The notes under the pieces were generated by a model that did no database searches, had not been told where the DNA came from, and was given only the letters and a program-made list of their open reading frames with translations. A stretch of 64,000 bases of DNA from Nitzschia sp. DOCU1 (lineage: Eukaryota > Bacillariophyta > Bacillariophyceae > Bacillariales > Bacillariaceae): the NCBI GenBank assembly GCA_951394045.1, contig OX595995.1:1674001-1738000 (forward strand), given 5' to 3'. The position numbers and the translations under genes are program-made. This document shows, piece after piece, positions 40,825-50,507 of this stretch (positions within the stretch are counted from its first letter, which is position 1; each line of letters starts with the position of its first letter).

Positions 40825-43800
40825 ATGATCGTGAAGAAACCAACTCGCAACAACAACCCAGCAGCAGCATCACCAGGCTCTTGTTCCTCTCGTGGTCCTC
40901 GATGCTGGCTTGTTGGTGTTGTTGAAAGTTCGGCGGCCCTTTTGCTGATGCTGGTACTAGTTGCGAGGCTTTGTTCTCTTCTTGTTGCTGCGGATGGTGG
41001 GGTCAGCAGCACTAATATCGTAGTTCCTCATCGCATGAAGATTTGCAATCCTTCTGCTGATGGTACTACAACAACGGCAAGAAGCACCACCACGAGCGAA
41101 GAAGAACACCACCACGAATTCGCCACCATGAAGATCGAATTTGTCGTCTCGATTATTAACTCCTTCGAGTGGGGCAACGGACGCGGAGCAATCGAGTTGT
41201 TGGGACAGGACAATGGCTCAACATCTCTTTTAGTACGGAATTTGATTTCAGATGAGCTGAGCAGTGAATTGGGCATTCAATTGGTTTGTGAAGAACTTCG
41301 CAGCAAGGCTGCTACCACTACTACTAGCAGTGGGAAGAACAAGAAGGAACAAGATCGTACTATTACTAGTAGTACGAGTATCAACAAGAACGACGACGGT
41401 GATTTCTCTTTTGTTTCCCACCACCAGCGCCATCACGAGTCCCACCACCAGCAGCACCACGCTGTGCAAGAGGATAACCCCGGGGACGAGGAAGGCGAAG
41501 AGGACTACCATTTTTCTTCTCCCTCCTCCTATTTTTACCACCACATTATCAAGGAAATATCAATGGTGTTGCTGTCCCAAGATGAAGTTTATGACTACAT
41601 TTTGTTGACTACCGACTTAGCCTTCTGCGGCACTCTCTGTGGCGGGTCCTCTTCGCATGCTTGGGACCATCAGCAAAGTACGACAAGAAGAACTGCTGGT
41701 GCTGGTGCCCACAACGATTCTTCGACGCTGCTGCGGCCGCTGGGCGATGAACTTATCTCGATGGTCAACACACGGCTACAATTCCAAAAAGCTCGTGTCC
41801 ATTCGCTGGACATCCTCTACGGGGGCGACAATGTTGCCCGACGGCTCCAGCAGAATGCCACAACCACCACTTTGTTGAATTGCACAAGCAGCAGCAATAC
41901 TACTAGTAGTTCTGATGGTGCGGCGGCGGCGACCAAATTTTCTGCTACGTTCGTCATACTTTTCGATACAGGTGGTGACGAGTTACTGGTCGACGATGAT
42001 TATCAAGCGATTGGAGGCCTCTTTCAATCCTCGTATGAGGCTGCCAACACTCTGAATCCGAGTCTTTGTGATCCCCATGGTCGAATCGTTTCCGGAACCA
42101 AGGTCTTCGGGCAAGGGTCCCCCGAGTCGGAAATCTACAACTTAGACCCTTCCGACTCCAACGTGGTGGCTCTTGGGATCACAGTGGTCGGATCCTGCGA
42201 TCAGTGTCACAATGATGGTAGTGGCGACGAAGCGTTTCCGCCCCCATTGTTTCAACGAAGCGTCTATGATGATGTGTCGAGCAGCACGGCACCAGCTTTG
42301 TGCACAACATGCCCACCGAACATTACCCAAAGGCTTCCGACTGAAGAAGAGTTCGGAGTTATCTTTGGGGCTGCATTGGTAGAGGCTGGGATACTCTTGG
42401 AGGCCTCTAAACTTCTAGCCATTATTCCACAAATTACGGTGGGGTGCAGTGGAGCAGATAAAATCCCATTTACCTTTCGATTGCCGGTCGGCCTGGAAGG
42501 GTTATCAGGCTGCACGGCCCCACTAACACAGGACGACCAAGATGAACTTGCTCGTGCTTTCGTGCGATCCTATAATCGACTCGTTTCAGAGTTGTATTGC
42601 GATCCCTACTTTCGAAGCCTGGACGCAGCGTTTGTTGTGGATCAGGATGCGTCGATTTCTGTGGATGGAAATTTAACGATCGAACTAGAGGTATCTGGAG
42701 CACTCAGATGCCCCGACGGGACTGCAAGCTGTAATGTGGATATGATTGGGTTGTTTCACGATACTCCCAACGCTTATCATTCGGCCACCGTGATTGGAAA
42801 TCGTCGTCGAACGCTGCAAGAAGGTGTCTGTGGTTGCCCCGCCGGCGCCCTTGTTGAACGAGGGCCGACAGAACCGGAATTATTGGTTGAGTTTCAGGCG
42901 CAAGTTCAGTTGATCTTGAATGATTTGGAATGCCAGGGCTTGCAAGTTTCTCAATGCGAAGACTCTGGGATGATATTCAACTCCGCGCTCCGGTTAACCT
43001 TCGCGAATGCGTCGGCAGCTCGGGAAAAATCGGAAGTTGAGATTGGGGAGGCGGCCTTGGCCACCCTCAAGGAGATTTTCGCCGTTGACGGTAATTCAAC
43101 TACCTTTTGCAATCCGGAATTCCGTGTCTTCGGGAGCATCCGCTTTGTTTTCTTGGAGAGTCGGCGCTCCTTAGAGAAGACCTCACCCGACAACAGTCGC
43201 TCTCTTCAAGATACGATGGTGCCATCTCCCGCCACCACAGAACCCCCAATTCCATCGTTCTCACAGTCGGCTACCACAGCTTCGATGCAGCCAACGTCCG
43301 AGTCTCCAAGTAGTTTATTTTTGGCTCCCGAAGTTACTCTCACGGGCGACCTTCTTATCTCTGGCTCGTGCAAGGGTTGCACAAGTGAATTGTTCGCTGC
43401 CAACCAGATTGATGGTAGGCTCCTGTTGGAGAATGTGCTTGAAACGGCGGCATTGCGGCAGGGTGCTTCTCCCACGCCGCAGTCGAGCTGCGTTTGTCCC
43501 ATCGGTTCCGAAGTCATCGATCCCCAACCCGGTATCGTAAGTTTTGAGACGAGGCTTGAGCAACTATTGGACCTTGAAATCGCAGAAGTGGTTCCGATTG
43601 AGATTCAGGGTGCTGAATTTTCTTATCGGGTGGTAGTGGCGATGCAAAACCTCTCGACCTGTAGTTTGCCTCTGAGCGAGGCCGATCAATCTCTACTCGC
43701 GGGTGCCTTTCAACAGGCGTACAATCGGCTGGTCTCAGAGTCATATTGCGACCCGTACTCGAGAAGGCTTGATGCGGCGTTTGTTGTGGATCAGAGCCCT

Positions 43801-46800
43801 TCCACTGCCGACGATGGGTCTATTACAGTTGAACTACAAGTCTCGGGGACCCTCCAATGCCTAAATGGTACCGAAGGCTGCGATGTGGACGAGATAGGCC
43901 TCTACTCCAACCCTTCTCAATCTGCAATCGTTAATCAACGCCGGCAGCTTCAGGAGACGATGATCGTGATTGGTTGTCCCCCCGACGCTATTGCCGATCG
44001 GGGACCCGCAGAACCTGAAGTATTGGTTGAATTTCAAGCGCAAGTTCAGTCGATATTGACTGGTTTGGACTGCCAGAGCCTGCAAGTTGCGCAATGCGAG
44101 GGATCAGGAACGGTGTTTTTGTCAGCACTTCAAATGACTTTTGCCGATGCCTCGGCAGCATTGCAAACGTCAGAACTGGCGATTGCGGCTGCAGCCGCGG
44201 CGGCCCTCGCCGATATTTTTTCGTTGGACAACAATTCCTCGGCATGCAATCCAGAGTTTCGTGTTTTTGACGACGTCCGCTTCGTCTTTGTCGACCAGCG
44301 ACGCACCCTAGAGAGGCCCCGAGACGATCAGTTTGTCTTTCACCATCGCCACCTCCAAGACCCTTCTACGTTGACTACGTCGCCCGCCACGACCAAAACC
44401 GCAATTCCGACCACACTTGGTCCGACATTTGCACCTACGTCATCCACAAGCCCCACTACTTCTTTCCGGCCCGTCTTCGAGTCCCAGCGCCCTAGTATTG
44501 GCACGGGCTTCGCTTTGATCGGGAATTTGATTATATCAGGCTCTTGTAACGGTTGCTCCAACGAAATGTTCGCATCGGATCAAGTCGATGGACGTCTATT
44601 GGAGCGACAGCCGGATTTCTCATTTTTCCGCCAGTCCTCCCCGAGAGACCTTCAAGTTGTCTCTCCACCATTGTCAAACTGTTTCTGCCCCATCGGGTCC
44701 GATCTCATTGATTCTCGTCCCAACATCGCAAGGTTTGAGGCCGCGCTCGAGGAGCGTTCGGGGCTTGAGATTACGGAAACGATCGAGATCGACGCGGAAG
44801 AATTGACCCCGCTGGTCGGGAACTACTCTTATGAATGCACAGACGTGAAGACTTCGTTTCGAAAGAATATCACTTTGGAACTGCAATATAAGTGTGTGGG
44901 CGAGATTCCGAATCTTTCTCTGGACGAGAAAGATGCCCTCGCCAGTGTCTATGTCTCGTCCTACAACAGCCTTCGAGCGGGTGTCTGCGATCCATTCAGT
45001 CTTACAATTTCCTCAGCGCAAGTTGTCGACGTCGGAGATTTGCGAGTGGATGGGACTAGCCTCCCAATTATTATTGAAGTCACAGCAGACTGCTACGGGT
45101 GCGTTCCTCTCAACACTGACATCTATGGTTTTCCAGAAGATGGTGCAGTACTTCGTGATGAATCAAAAGAGATCAGCCGGTGGAGGCGTGTCCAACAAAC
45201 AGGAGTTTGTGAATGCCCTGCGTCGCTTCCACGTCGAGCCCCGTTGGAAGCAGATGTTACAGCCGTGATGAATCCGACGCTGATAAACCTGGGCTTAACG
45301 TGTCTCGGGAATGTTACCGAATGCAATTTCGGAGCAAGCTTCGGTACCAACATCATGTTGGATGTTCAATTTGGGGCACAGGATCCTCTAGTGGGCGCCA
45401 GTAACCTCCAAACAGCCTACAGAAATGCCGTGAATGGCGTTGTAAACGGGAGCAACTCCACTCAGTGCAATCCACTCTTCGGAAACGTTACGGATTCGGA
45501 AATCTTTTTGGAGTTTGTCTACAACAGTGTGCCTATAGTGTCTACTGCGATTAGCGTCCCGGCCTCAAGTCGGGAGCTTTACCGGTCAGTTTTCCCCAAA
45601 ACCGCGACTCATACAAAGCTTCGGCGCCTTCAAGCAGAAACTGGGAATCAGACGTTAGACCTCGATGCCGTCCTTGAAAACGTGACCTCGGAGGTCCCGT
45701 CATCAGCTCCAACCTCTCTCTTCCAAGACGATTCCACATTGGTTTTACTGCAGGCTTCCGGCGTTTGCAATGGGTGCCCCGCGGACCTCTTTTTCGGAGA
45801 CGAGACCAGTTCTCGTCGAGGGCTTGATCGACTCGGAGAATTTCTCCCGTCCGATACCTTTGAGTCAAAGGACGATTTCCGCAACCTAGTGGAGCTTTCC
45901 GGAGATGAAGTCGAGTCTAATTGCTACTGTCCCATCGGTTCGATCATTGTACAATCCAATTTCGATACCGTCGCGTTTTTGGAATCGTTTGCGAGAGAGT
46001 TGGCCATGCTGGACAACGAAACGACAATTATTGCAGACTCTGCTCTATTTGGTGTGCGACAAGTTGCTTGCGCGGTGGAAACAACTTTCACGTCGGAGCT
46101 GATTTTTGACTTTTCAGCCTTCGAATGGGTCCTTGGGTCTCTTTCTGACGTCCAAGGTCTCGGAGACGAGGTCGCCGCAATCTACAATTCCCTGGTAACA
46201 GATGCTTGCGATGAATACTTCCGCCACTCCATTACCCTAACATTGGATACGACATCTGTCGTACGGGTAAACCCGTCCTTGACTCGACGGGATGAAGAGC
46301 TCGGCAAAAGACGGTTGCAACAAGGTTGTTTCAACTATCAGGCACGGTTCATCGTGTCGGGCCGTTGTAGGGGCTGTTCCACTTTGGGCAACCCAATTCC
46401 TGTCTTCGGTCCGAGTATTACCGATTCGCGCGACTTGGAAGAAAATTTTTTGAGAATGGCGAGAGATCGTTGGCAAAGGCGACACGAATCAGCTGCTGCT
46501 GCATCGAGCAGGAATCTTGAAGATGGAATGTCGACGTGCGTTTGTGATTCCACGTCCATCGGCCGGCAAAGCGCTCCAAGTCTCTTGGATGTACAAGAGC
46601 AGTTGGCTTTGTTGATTCCTTCGACTTTGCCGTGGCTTGCGTATCCTTCCATTTGCGGTTTACCGGTCGCCAAAGAGGAGCCATGCCCAGTTCTGCCAGT
46701 TTCAGATTCTCTAGTCGTGCTGAAAACCTTCTACGCCAACCGACCCGACGGAGGTTGCCTGGTTGCGACGGATTTGGATGAGATTGCCCAGGCCTACATG

Positions 46801-48003
46801 GATTTCTTCAACGAGCAAAAGCAACTGACTCGCTTCACTTGCGAGCCATCCTACCTCCAAATCTCAAGTATAGTGGCCGACTATTCACTTTTGCCAGACT
46901 GCGGTCGGCGAAATATGTTGAGACATGAGAACAGGGCTCTGGCAAGAGACAGTATACCAGTCCCGCTCACCATGATCGTTTGGGGTGGCGTATGGGCTGC
47001 AGGTAACATGTTGAGGACTGTGGTCGACGATGCCAGCTCGTTTGATGCCGCCGGGAAGGGCGTAGAAGTCCGGACGGCAGGAAAGTACGGCATTCTGTTT
47101 GACGCCTCAAGCAGCCCATCTATGTTTCCATCCGGTTTTCCCAGCCAGTTCCCAAGTGCATTCCCGTCCGAATTTCCAAGCGCTAATCCCACCCAGAGGC
47201 CATCCACTGCCCCGTCCGTAGGTTCGTGCACCCCTACGGCACAATCGTGTACCGGAGACGTTATAACGGTCCGACTTTGGTGTGACTCATTGGCAGGTTC
47301 TGACGCTTGCTGCTTAGATGATGACACTTATTCGTATGTTCCATGCCAATGGGCTGGCCAAGCGACGATCTTCAGAGGATCGTGTAATGGCGACGCTGCA
47401 TGCTGGTTTCCATCCACAGCCACCTCCATTACTGTGGGTCCAAACTCTTGCAACGGAAAATATGCCTGCGACGAGATTGGTTACAGCGATAGTTCTGGCA
47501 CTGACTCAGCCACTTCCATCGACATAGGCTCCGATTCATGTAATGGAGACCTTTCGTGCAACTCCATTGCCAGTAGGGAAGGCGACACCATAACCATTGG
47601 CGACAATTCCTGCAATGAATATCGTGCATGCTACGAGATCGGTGTCGAAAACCAACAAGGACAAGGCAATACCGTTTCCATTGGTGACAATTCGTGCCTA
47701 GGACAAGATGCCTGCCGAAGTATTGGAGAATTCGGTTCCAACACCATATCCATTGGAGCTGGTTCTTGTCTTGGATACCAGGCGTGCAATTCTTTAGGTA
47801 ACGAGCAGGCTTTGTCCATAACGATTGGTGATAATTCCTGCACCTATGATGAATCTTGCGAATTAATTGGTGACAGCGCCGACAACGTGGTAATTTCGAA
47901 AAAGTCGTGCGACAAGAAGTGCATCGACCTCTGTGGCTGTGCTTATTTTTTCAATCCCGGAGACGTTACGTGCTCTGGCTGCGAATGTTCCGGCACAGCA
48001 TGA
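40825..48003 (+). CDS. Giant modular secreted or surface protein (about 2,392 aa), unknown family
   Basis: One uninterrupted exon; first ATG 40825. Residues about 40-65 form a long hydrophobic segment (AALLLMLVLVARLCSLLVA), a signal peptide or anchor. The body is built of repeated modules of 350-450 residues. Each contains a CxCP(I/A)G entry, a conserved AYNRLVSE.YCDPY..RLDAAFVVDQ block (two to three copies), an NxEFRVF...RFVF block, and a SGxCxGC motif before the next. Dibasic-Leu motifs (RRTLQ, RRQLQ, RRLQQ, RRSLE and others) recur at module ends. A Ser/Pro spacer (FPSGFPSQFPSAFPSEFPS, about residue 2100) leads to a C-terminal solenoid (about 2175-2390) of 20-25-residue repeats with IxIGxxSCxGxxACxxIG. 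Function unknown. Architecture suggests a cell-wall or extracellular matrix component (inference). A broken tandem copy lies upstream. Confidence 0.85.
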   Translation: MIVKKPTRNNNPAAASPGSCSSRGPRCWLVGVVESSAALLLMLVLVARLCSLLVAADGGVSSTNIVVPHRMKICNPSADGTTTTARSTTTSEEEHHHEFATMKIEFVVSIINSFEWGNGRGAIELLGQDNGSTSLLVRNLISDELSSELGIQLVCEELRSKAATTTTSSGKNKKEQDRTITSSTSINKNDDGDFSFVSHHQRHHESHHQQHHAVQEDNPGDEEGEEDYHFSSPSSYFYHHIIKEISMVLLSQDEVYDYILLTTDLAFCGTLCGGSSSHAWDHQQSTTRRTAGAGAHNDSSTLLRPLGDELISMVNTRLQFQKARVHSLDILYGGDNVARRLQQNATTTTLLNCTSSSNTTSSSDGAAAATKFSATFVILFDTGGDELLVDDDYQAIGGLFQSSYEAANTLNPSLCDPHGRIVSGTKVFGQGSPESEIYNLDPSDSNVVALGITVVGSCDQCHNDGSGDEAFPPPLFQRSVYDDVSSSTAPALCTTCPPNITQRLPTEEEFGVIFGAALVEAGILLEASKLLAIIPQITVGCSGADKIPFTFRLPVGLEGLSGCTAPLTQDDQDELARAFVRSYNRLVSELYCDPYFRSLDAAFVVDQDASISVDGNLTIELEVSGALRCPDGTASCNVDMIGLFHDTPNAYHSATVIGNRRRTLQEGVCGCPAGALVERGPTEPELLVEFQAQVQLILNDLECQGLQVSQCEDSGMIFNSALRLTFANASAAREKSEVEIGEAALATLKEIFAVDGNSTTFCNPEFRVFGSIRFVFLESRRSLEKTSPDNSRSLQDTMVPSPATTEPPIPSFSQSATTASMQPTSESPSSLFLAPEVTLTGDLLISGSCKGCTSELFAANQIDGRLLLENVLETAALRQGASPTPQSSCVCPIGSEVIDPQPGIVSFETRLEQLLDLEIAEVVPIEIQGAEFSYRVVVAMQNLSTCSLPLSEADQSLLAGAFQQAYNRLVSESYCDPYSRRLDAAFVVDQSPSTADDGSITVELQVSGTLQCLNGTEGCDVDEIGLYSNPSQSAIVNQRRQLQETMIVIGCPPDAIADRGPAEPEVLVEFQAQVQSILTGLDCQSLQVAQCEGSGTVFLSALQMTFADASAALQTSELAIAAAAAAALADIFSLDNNSSACNPEFRVFDDVRFVFVDQRRTLERPRDDQFVFHHRHLQDPSTLTTSPATTKTAIPTTLGPTFAPTSSTSPTTSFRPVFESQRPSIGTGFALIGNLIISGSCNGCSNEMFASDQVDGRLLERQPDFSFFRQSSPRDLQVVSPPLSNCFCPIGSDLIDSRPNIARFEAALEERSGLEITETIEIDAEELTPLVGNYSYECTDVKTSFRKNITLELQYKCVGEIPNLSLDEKDALASVYVSSYNSLRAGVCDPFSLTISSAQVVDVGDLRVDGTSLPIIIEVTADCYGCVPLNTDIYGFPEDGAVLRDESKEISRWRRVQQTGVCECPASLPRRAPLEADVTAVMNPTLINLGLTCLGNVTECNFGASFGTNIMLDVQFGAQDPLVGASNLQTAYRNAVNGVVNGSNSTQCNPLFGNVTDSEIFLEFVYNSVPIVSTAISVPASSRELYRSVFPKTATHTKLRRLQAETGNQTLDLDAVLENVTSEVPSSAPTSLFQDDSTLVLLQASGVCNGCPADLFFGDETSSRRGLDRLGEFLPSDTFESKDDFRNLVELSGDEVESNCYCPIGSIIVQSNFDTVAFLESFARELAMLDNETTIIADSALFGVRQVACAVETTFTSELIFDFSAFEWVLGSLSDVQGLGDEVAAIYNSLVTDACDEYFRHSITLTLDTTSVVRVNPSLTRRDEELGKRRLQQGCFNYQARFIVSGRCRGCSTLGNPIPVFGPSITDSRDLEENFLRMARDRWQRRHESAAAASSRNLEDGMSTCVCDSTSIGRQSAPSLLDVQEQLALLIPSTLPWLAYPSICGLPVAKEEPCPVLPVSDSLVVLKTFYANRPDGGCLVATDLDEIAQAYMDFFNEQKQLTRFTCEPSYLQISSIVADYSLLPDCGRRNMLRHENRALARDSIPVPLTMIVWGGVWAAGNMLRTVVDDASSFDAAGKGVEVRTAGKYGILFDASSSPSMFPSGFPSQFPSAFPSEFPSANPTQRPSTAPSVGSCTPTAQSCTGDVITVRLWCDSLAGSDACCLDDDTYSYVPCQWAGQATIFRGSCNGDAACWFPSTATSITVGPNSCNGKYACDEIGYSDSSGTDSATSIDIGSDSCNGDLSCNSIASREGDTITIGDNSCNEYRACYEIGVENQQGQGNTVSIGDNSCLGQDACRSIGEFGSNTISIGAGSCLGYQACNSLGNEQALSITIGDNSCTYDESCELIGDSADNVVISKKSCDKKCIDLCGCAYFFNPGDVTCSGCECSGTA

Positions 48004-48573
48004 TAAATGTAATAATAATAATAATAATAATGTGAAATAAATGTAACAACATTTCAATCCGTCTTTAGACGTGTAGACTGATGCCTCTTGTTCGTCGCTG
48101 TCCTATGCTGGAGGTTTGAGAGGGTTCTTGGTGGTTACCATGGTAGCAAGGCCAAAAAAATTCGCAGTACATTGTAGCGGTCGATAGCTGACATTCCACG
48201 AAGCATTCGATCGAATCGAAGTGACTCGTCCGACTTTCTCCCATTCCGATAGCCGTTAGAAAAGATCCAATCTCGCCCGGCGCTTCGCGCCGGCCAGCCA
48301 GCAAAGACACGATAAATGACCGAACGAAAGAAAAGACTCCCTCTTCTCTTCCGCCGATCCTTCGACCATGACCGCAAACTACTTTTGACCGCGGCGTCTC
48401 ATCGCTCTTTCTTGTAGTAAGAGCAAGTTAGCTAGCTGGCTGCTAGTCATCATCCAAGTAACCCCCCTTATTGGATTGTACCCACCAACGACTTTGATTC
48501 GATTCGGCCGATCGATTTCCCTCTTGTGAAATTCACCTAGAATGCCGAGTTGATTTTTCGATAATCCGAAAAC
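48004..48573. other. Intergenic
   Basis: Contains an (ATA)n-like run at 48008-48030 in the 3' flank of the giant gene. No gene seen. Confidence 0.5.
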
Positions 48574-50348
48574 ATGCCCCATTCTACCCAAACGTCGTCG
48601 TCATCGTCCGAACGGCCCTCCAGCTTTGTGATACGCTTAACGGCTACGACATGCTTGGGTGGATGTTTGTTTGGTTACGATTTAGGTGCCATTGGGGGTG
48701 CCCTGCCTCAGTTAGCCTCTCAATTCAACCTGTCGGAAAATCAACAAGAAGGTTTAGTTAGCATGCTCTACGTCGGCGCTACCATTGGAGCCAGTGTCGG
48801 AGGGACGCTGTGTGATACGTGGGGACGACAACGAATGATTTTAATGACGGACATTGTCTTTATGGGAGGTGCATTGTGGTTGTATTATTGTGCGAATTCC
48901 TTTGCCACACTGCTCATTGGAAGGTTTATAGTTGGCATGGCCGTGGCGATTTCGGGAGTTGCCGATGTGAGTTATTTACAAGAAGTTGCTCCTGTTCAGT
49001 GGAGAGGTGCCATTGTGTCGGTGAATGAAGCTTGTATTAGTTTGGGCTTTTTATTGGCCTATATTGCAGGATTTGTCCATACCCAAAACGAAGAATGGCG
49101 GCTCATCTTTTTATGGGCTGGAATTGTGGCTTTGATTCAATTTGTGGCAATGTTCCACATGCCAGAATCACCGGCATGGTTAGCTCAACAAGGAAGACTT
49201 GAGGAAAGTCATCAAGCATGGAATCGAATTCAAAATAATAATAATGCAAACGAGCCACGAGAAATGCTTTCAGAAGAACAAGGTGATGATGCATTTACGA
49301 CGACACCATCCTATTATTACCAAGCAACCACCACAACCGATGCTGAATCCTACCATCAACAAGGTGTCGCCAAAGCGCCAGAGCATCCATCCACAACTCG
49401 TCAAGATGATGCGCAATCGTGGGTCATTCGATTCCGCGACTCGTTACACTCTCTCATGGTCTTGTTTTGGGGGCGCTACCGTCGTCAAACTTACGTGGCT
49501 CTCTTTTTGGCTATTTTACAACAACTTTGTGGCCAAACAATTGTATTGAACTATGCACCCTACATTTTCGCACAAGTATCTTCCGGTACTGGTGGCAATG
49601 CTTATATATGGTCGACGCTTTGTATTGGAAGTGTCAAATTTGTGGTAACGACACTGGTCGTATTTCGAATTGAATATTGGGGCCGACGAACCTTGTTGCT
49701 GGCGGGCATGACTTGTATTGCCGTGGGAATGTTGACTTTGGTTGTGGCTTTTTTGGGTAGTGATGCTGGGCAAGGAGCCGCAATGGCAGAAGAAGTACAT
49801 GACGACGACGAATTCGATTACAGTGACTTGTTGTCGACCAATCCATATTCTTTCTTGGCATTACCAGGGGTCTTGCTCGTTGTATGTGGCTATTCCATGT
49901 CCTTTGGACCACTGACATGGCTATTAACGGCGGAACTATTTCCTACCGAAATTCGTGGACGGGCCTTGGGTGCTTCTACGATTGTAACCTATCTCATGGC
50001 AGCTCTGGTCACCCAAACCTTTTTGACAACTTCCACACTTCTAGGTGGACCGCAGCAAGTTTTTTGCTGTATGGTATCCTAACAAGCATGGGGGTTGTCT
50101 TTGCGTTCTTGGCAATACCAGATACGGGAGAAAAGTCTGTACTAGAGATTGAAGATGCCTTGTTGACCATGTGGTGGTGGCGTCAAACAAGTTCTGCGCA
50201 CTCCAATAAACATGATCCCGGCTCATCGCAAGAGCAGAAACTTGTGGACGAATCGTCCCTGCTATCCAGCATTGGCAAAAACAACGGCCCAAGTATTGAG
50301 TTGAGCCCCTCCAATAGTAATCCCGACCTAATACGAGAGCTCTCGTAA
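48574..50348 (+). CDS. Sugar-porter MFS transporter with a late frameshift
   Basis: ATG 48574; the frame is open to 50082. Sugar-porter landmarks: GYDLGAIGGALP in helix 1, GGTLCDTWGRQRMIL (loop 2-3), RFIVGMAVAISG, YLQEVAPVQWRGAIVS, MPESPAWLAQQGR, QQLCGQTIVLNYAPYIF, YWGRRTLLLAGM and AELFPTEIRGRALGA. The loop between helices 6 and 7 is long (about 80 residues). After TQTFLTTSTLLG near 50045 the frame runs into FCCMVS and a stop. The other frame (50046-50348) carries the expected end: WTAASFLLYGILTSMGVVFAFLAIPDTGEKSVLEIE. A single missing base near 50044-50046 explains this, and I find no intron that would. Either this copy ends early without its last helix, or the base is an assembly error. Confidence 0.8.
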
Positions 50349-50507
50349 TACAATCTAGCCATCTAGATACTTTCCCAAACCAACTCCTCGAGCTCAAAAG
50401 CTAAATTCATTCAGTAGCCTCTTTTGCCGTTGCCCAAGCCTACGTTCAGTACAACTGCGACCAAGATCAACATTGAACGAAATGTTCTTCCGAGCAGAAC
50501 ATCGCAC

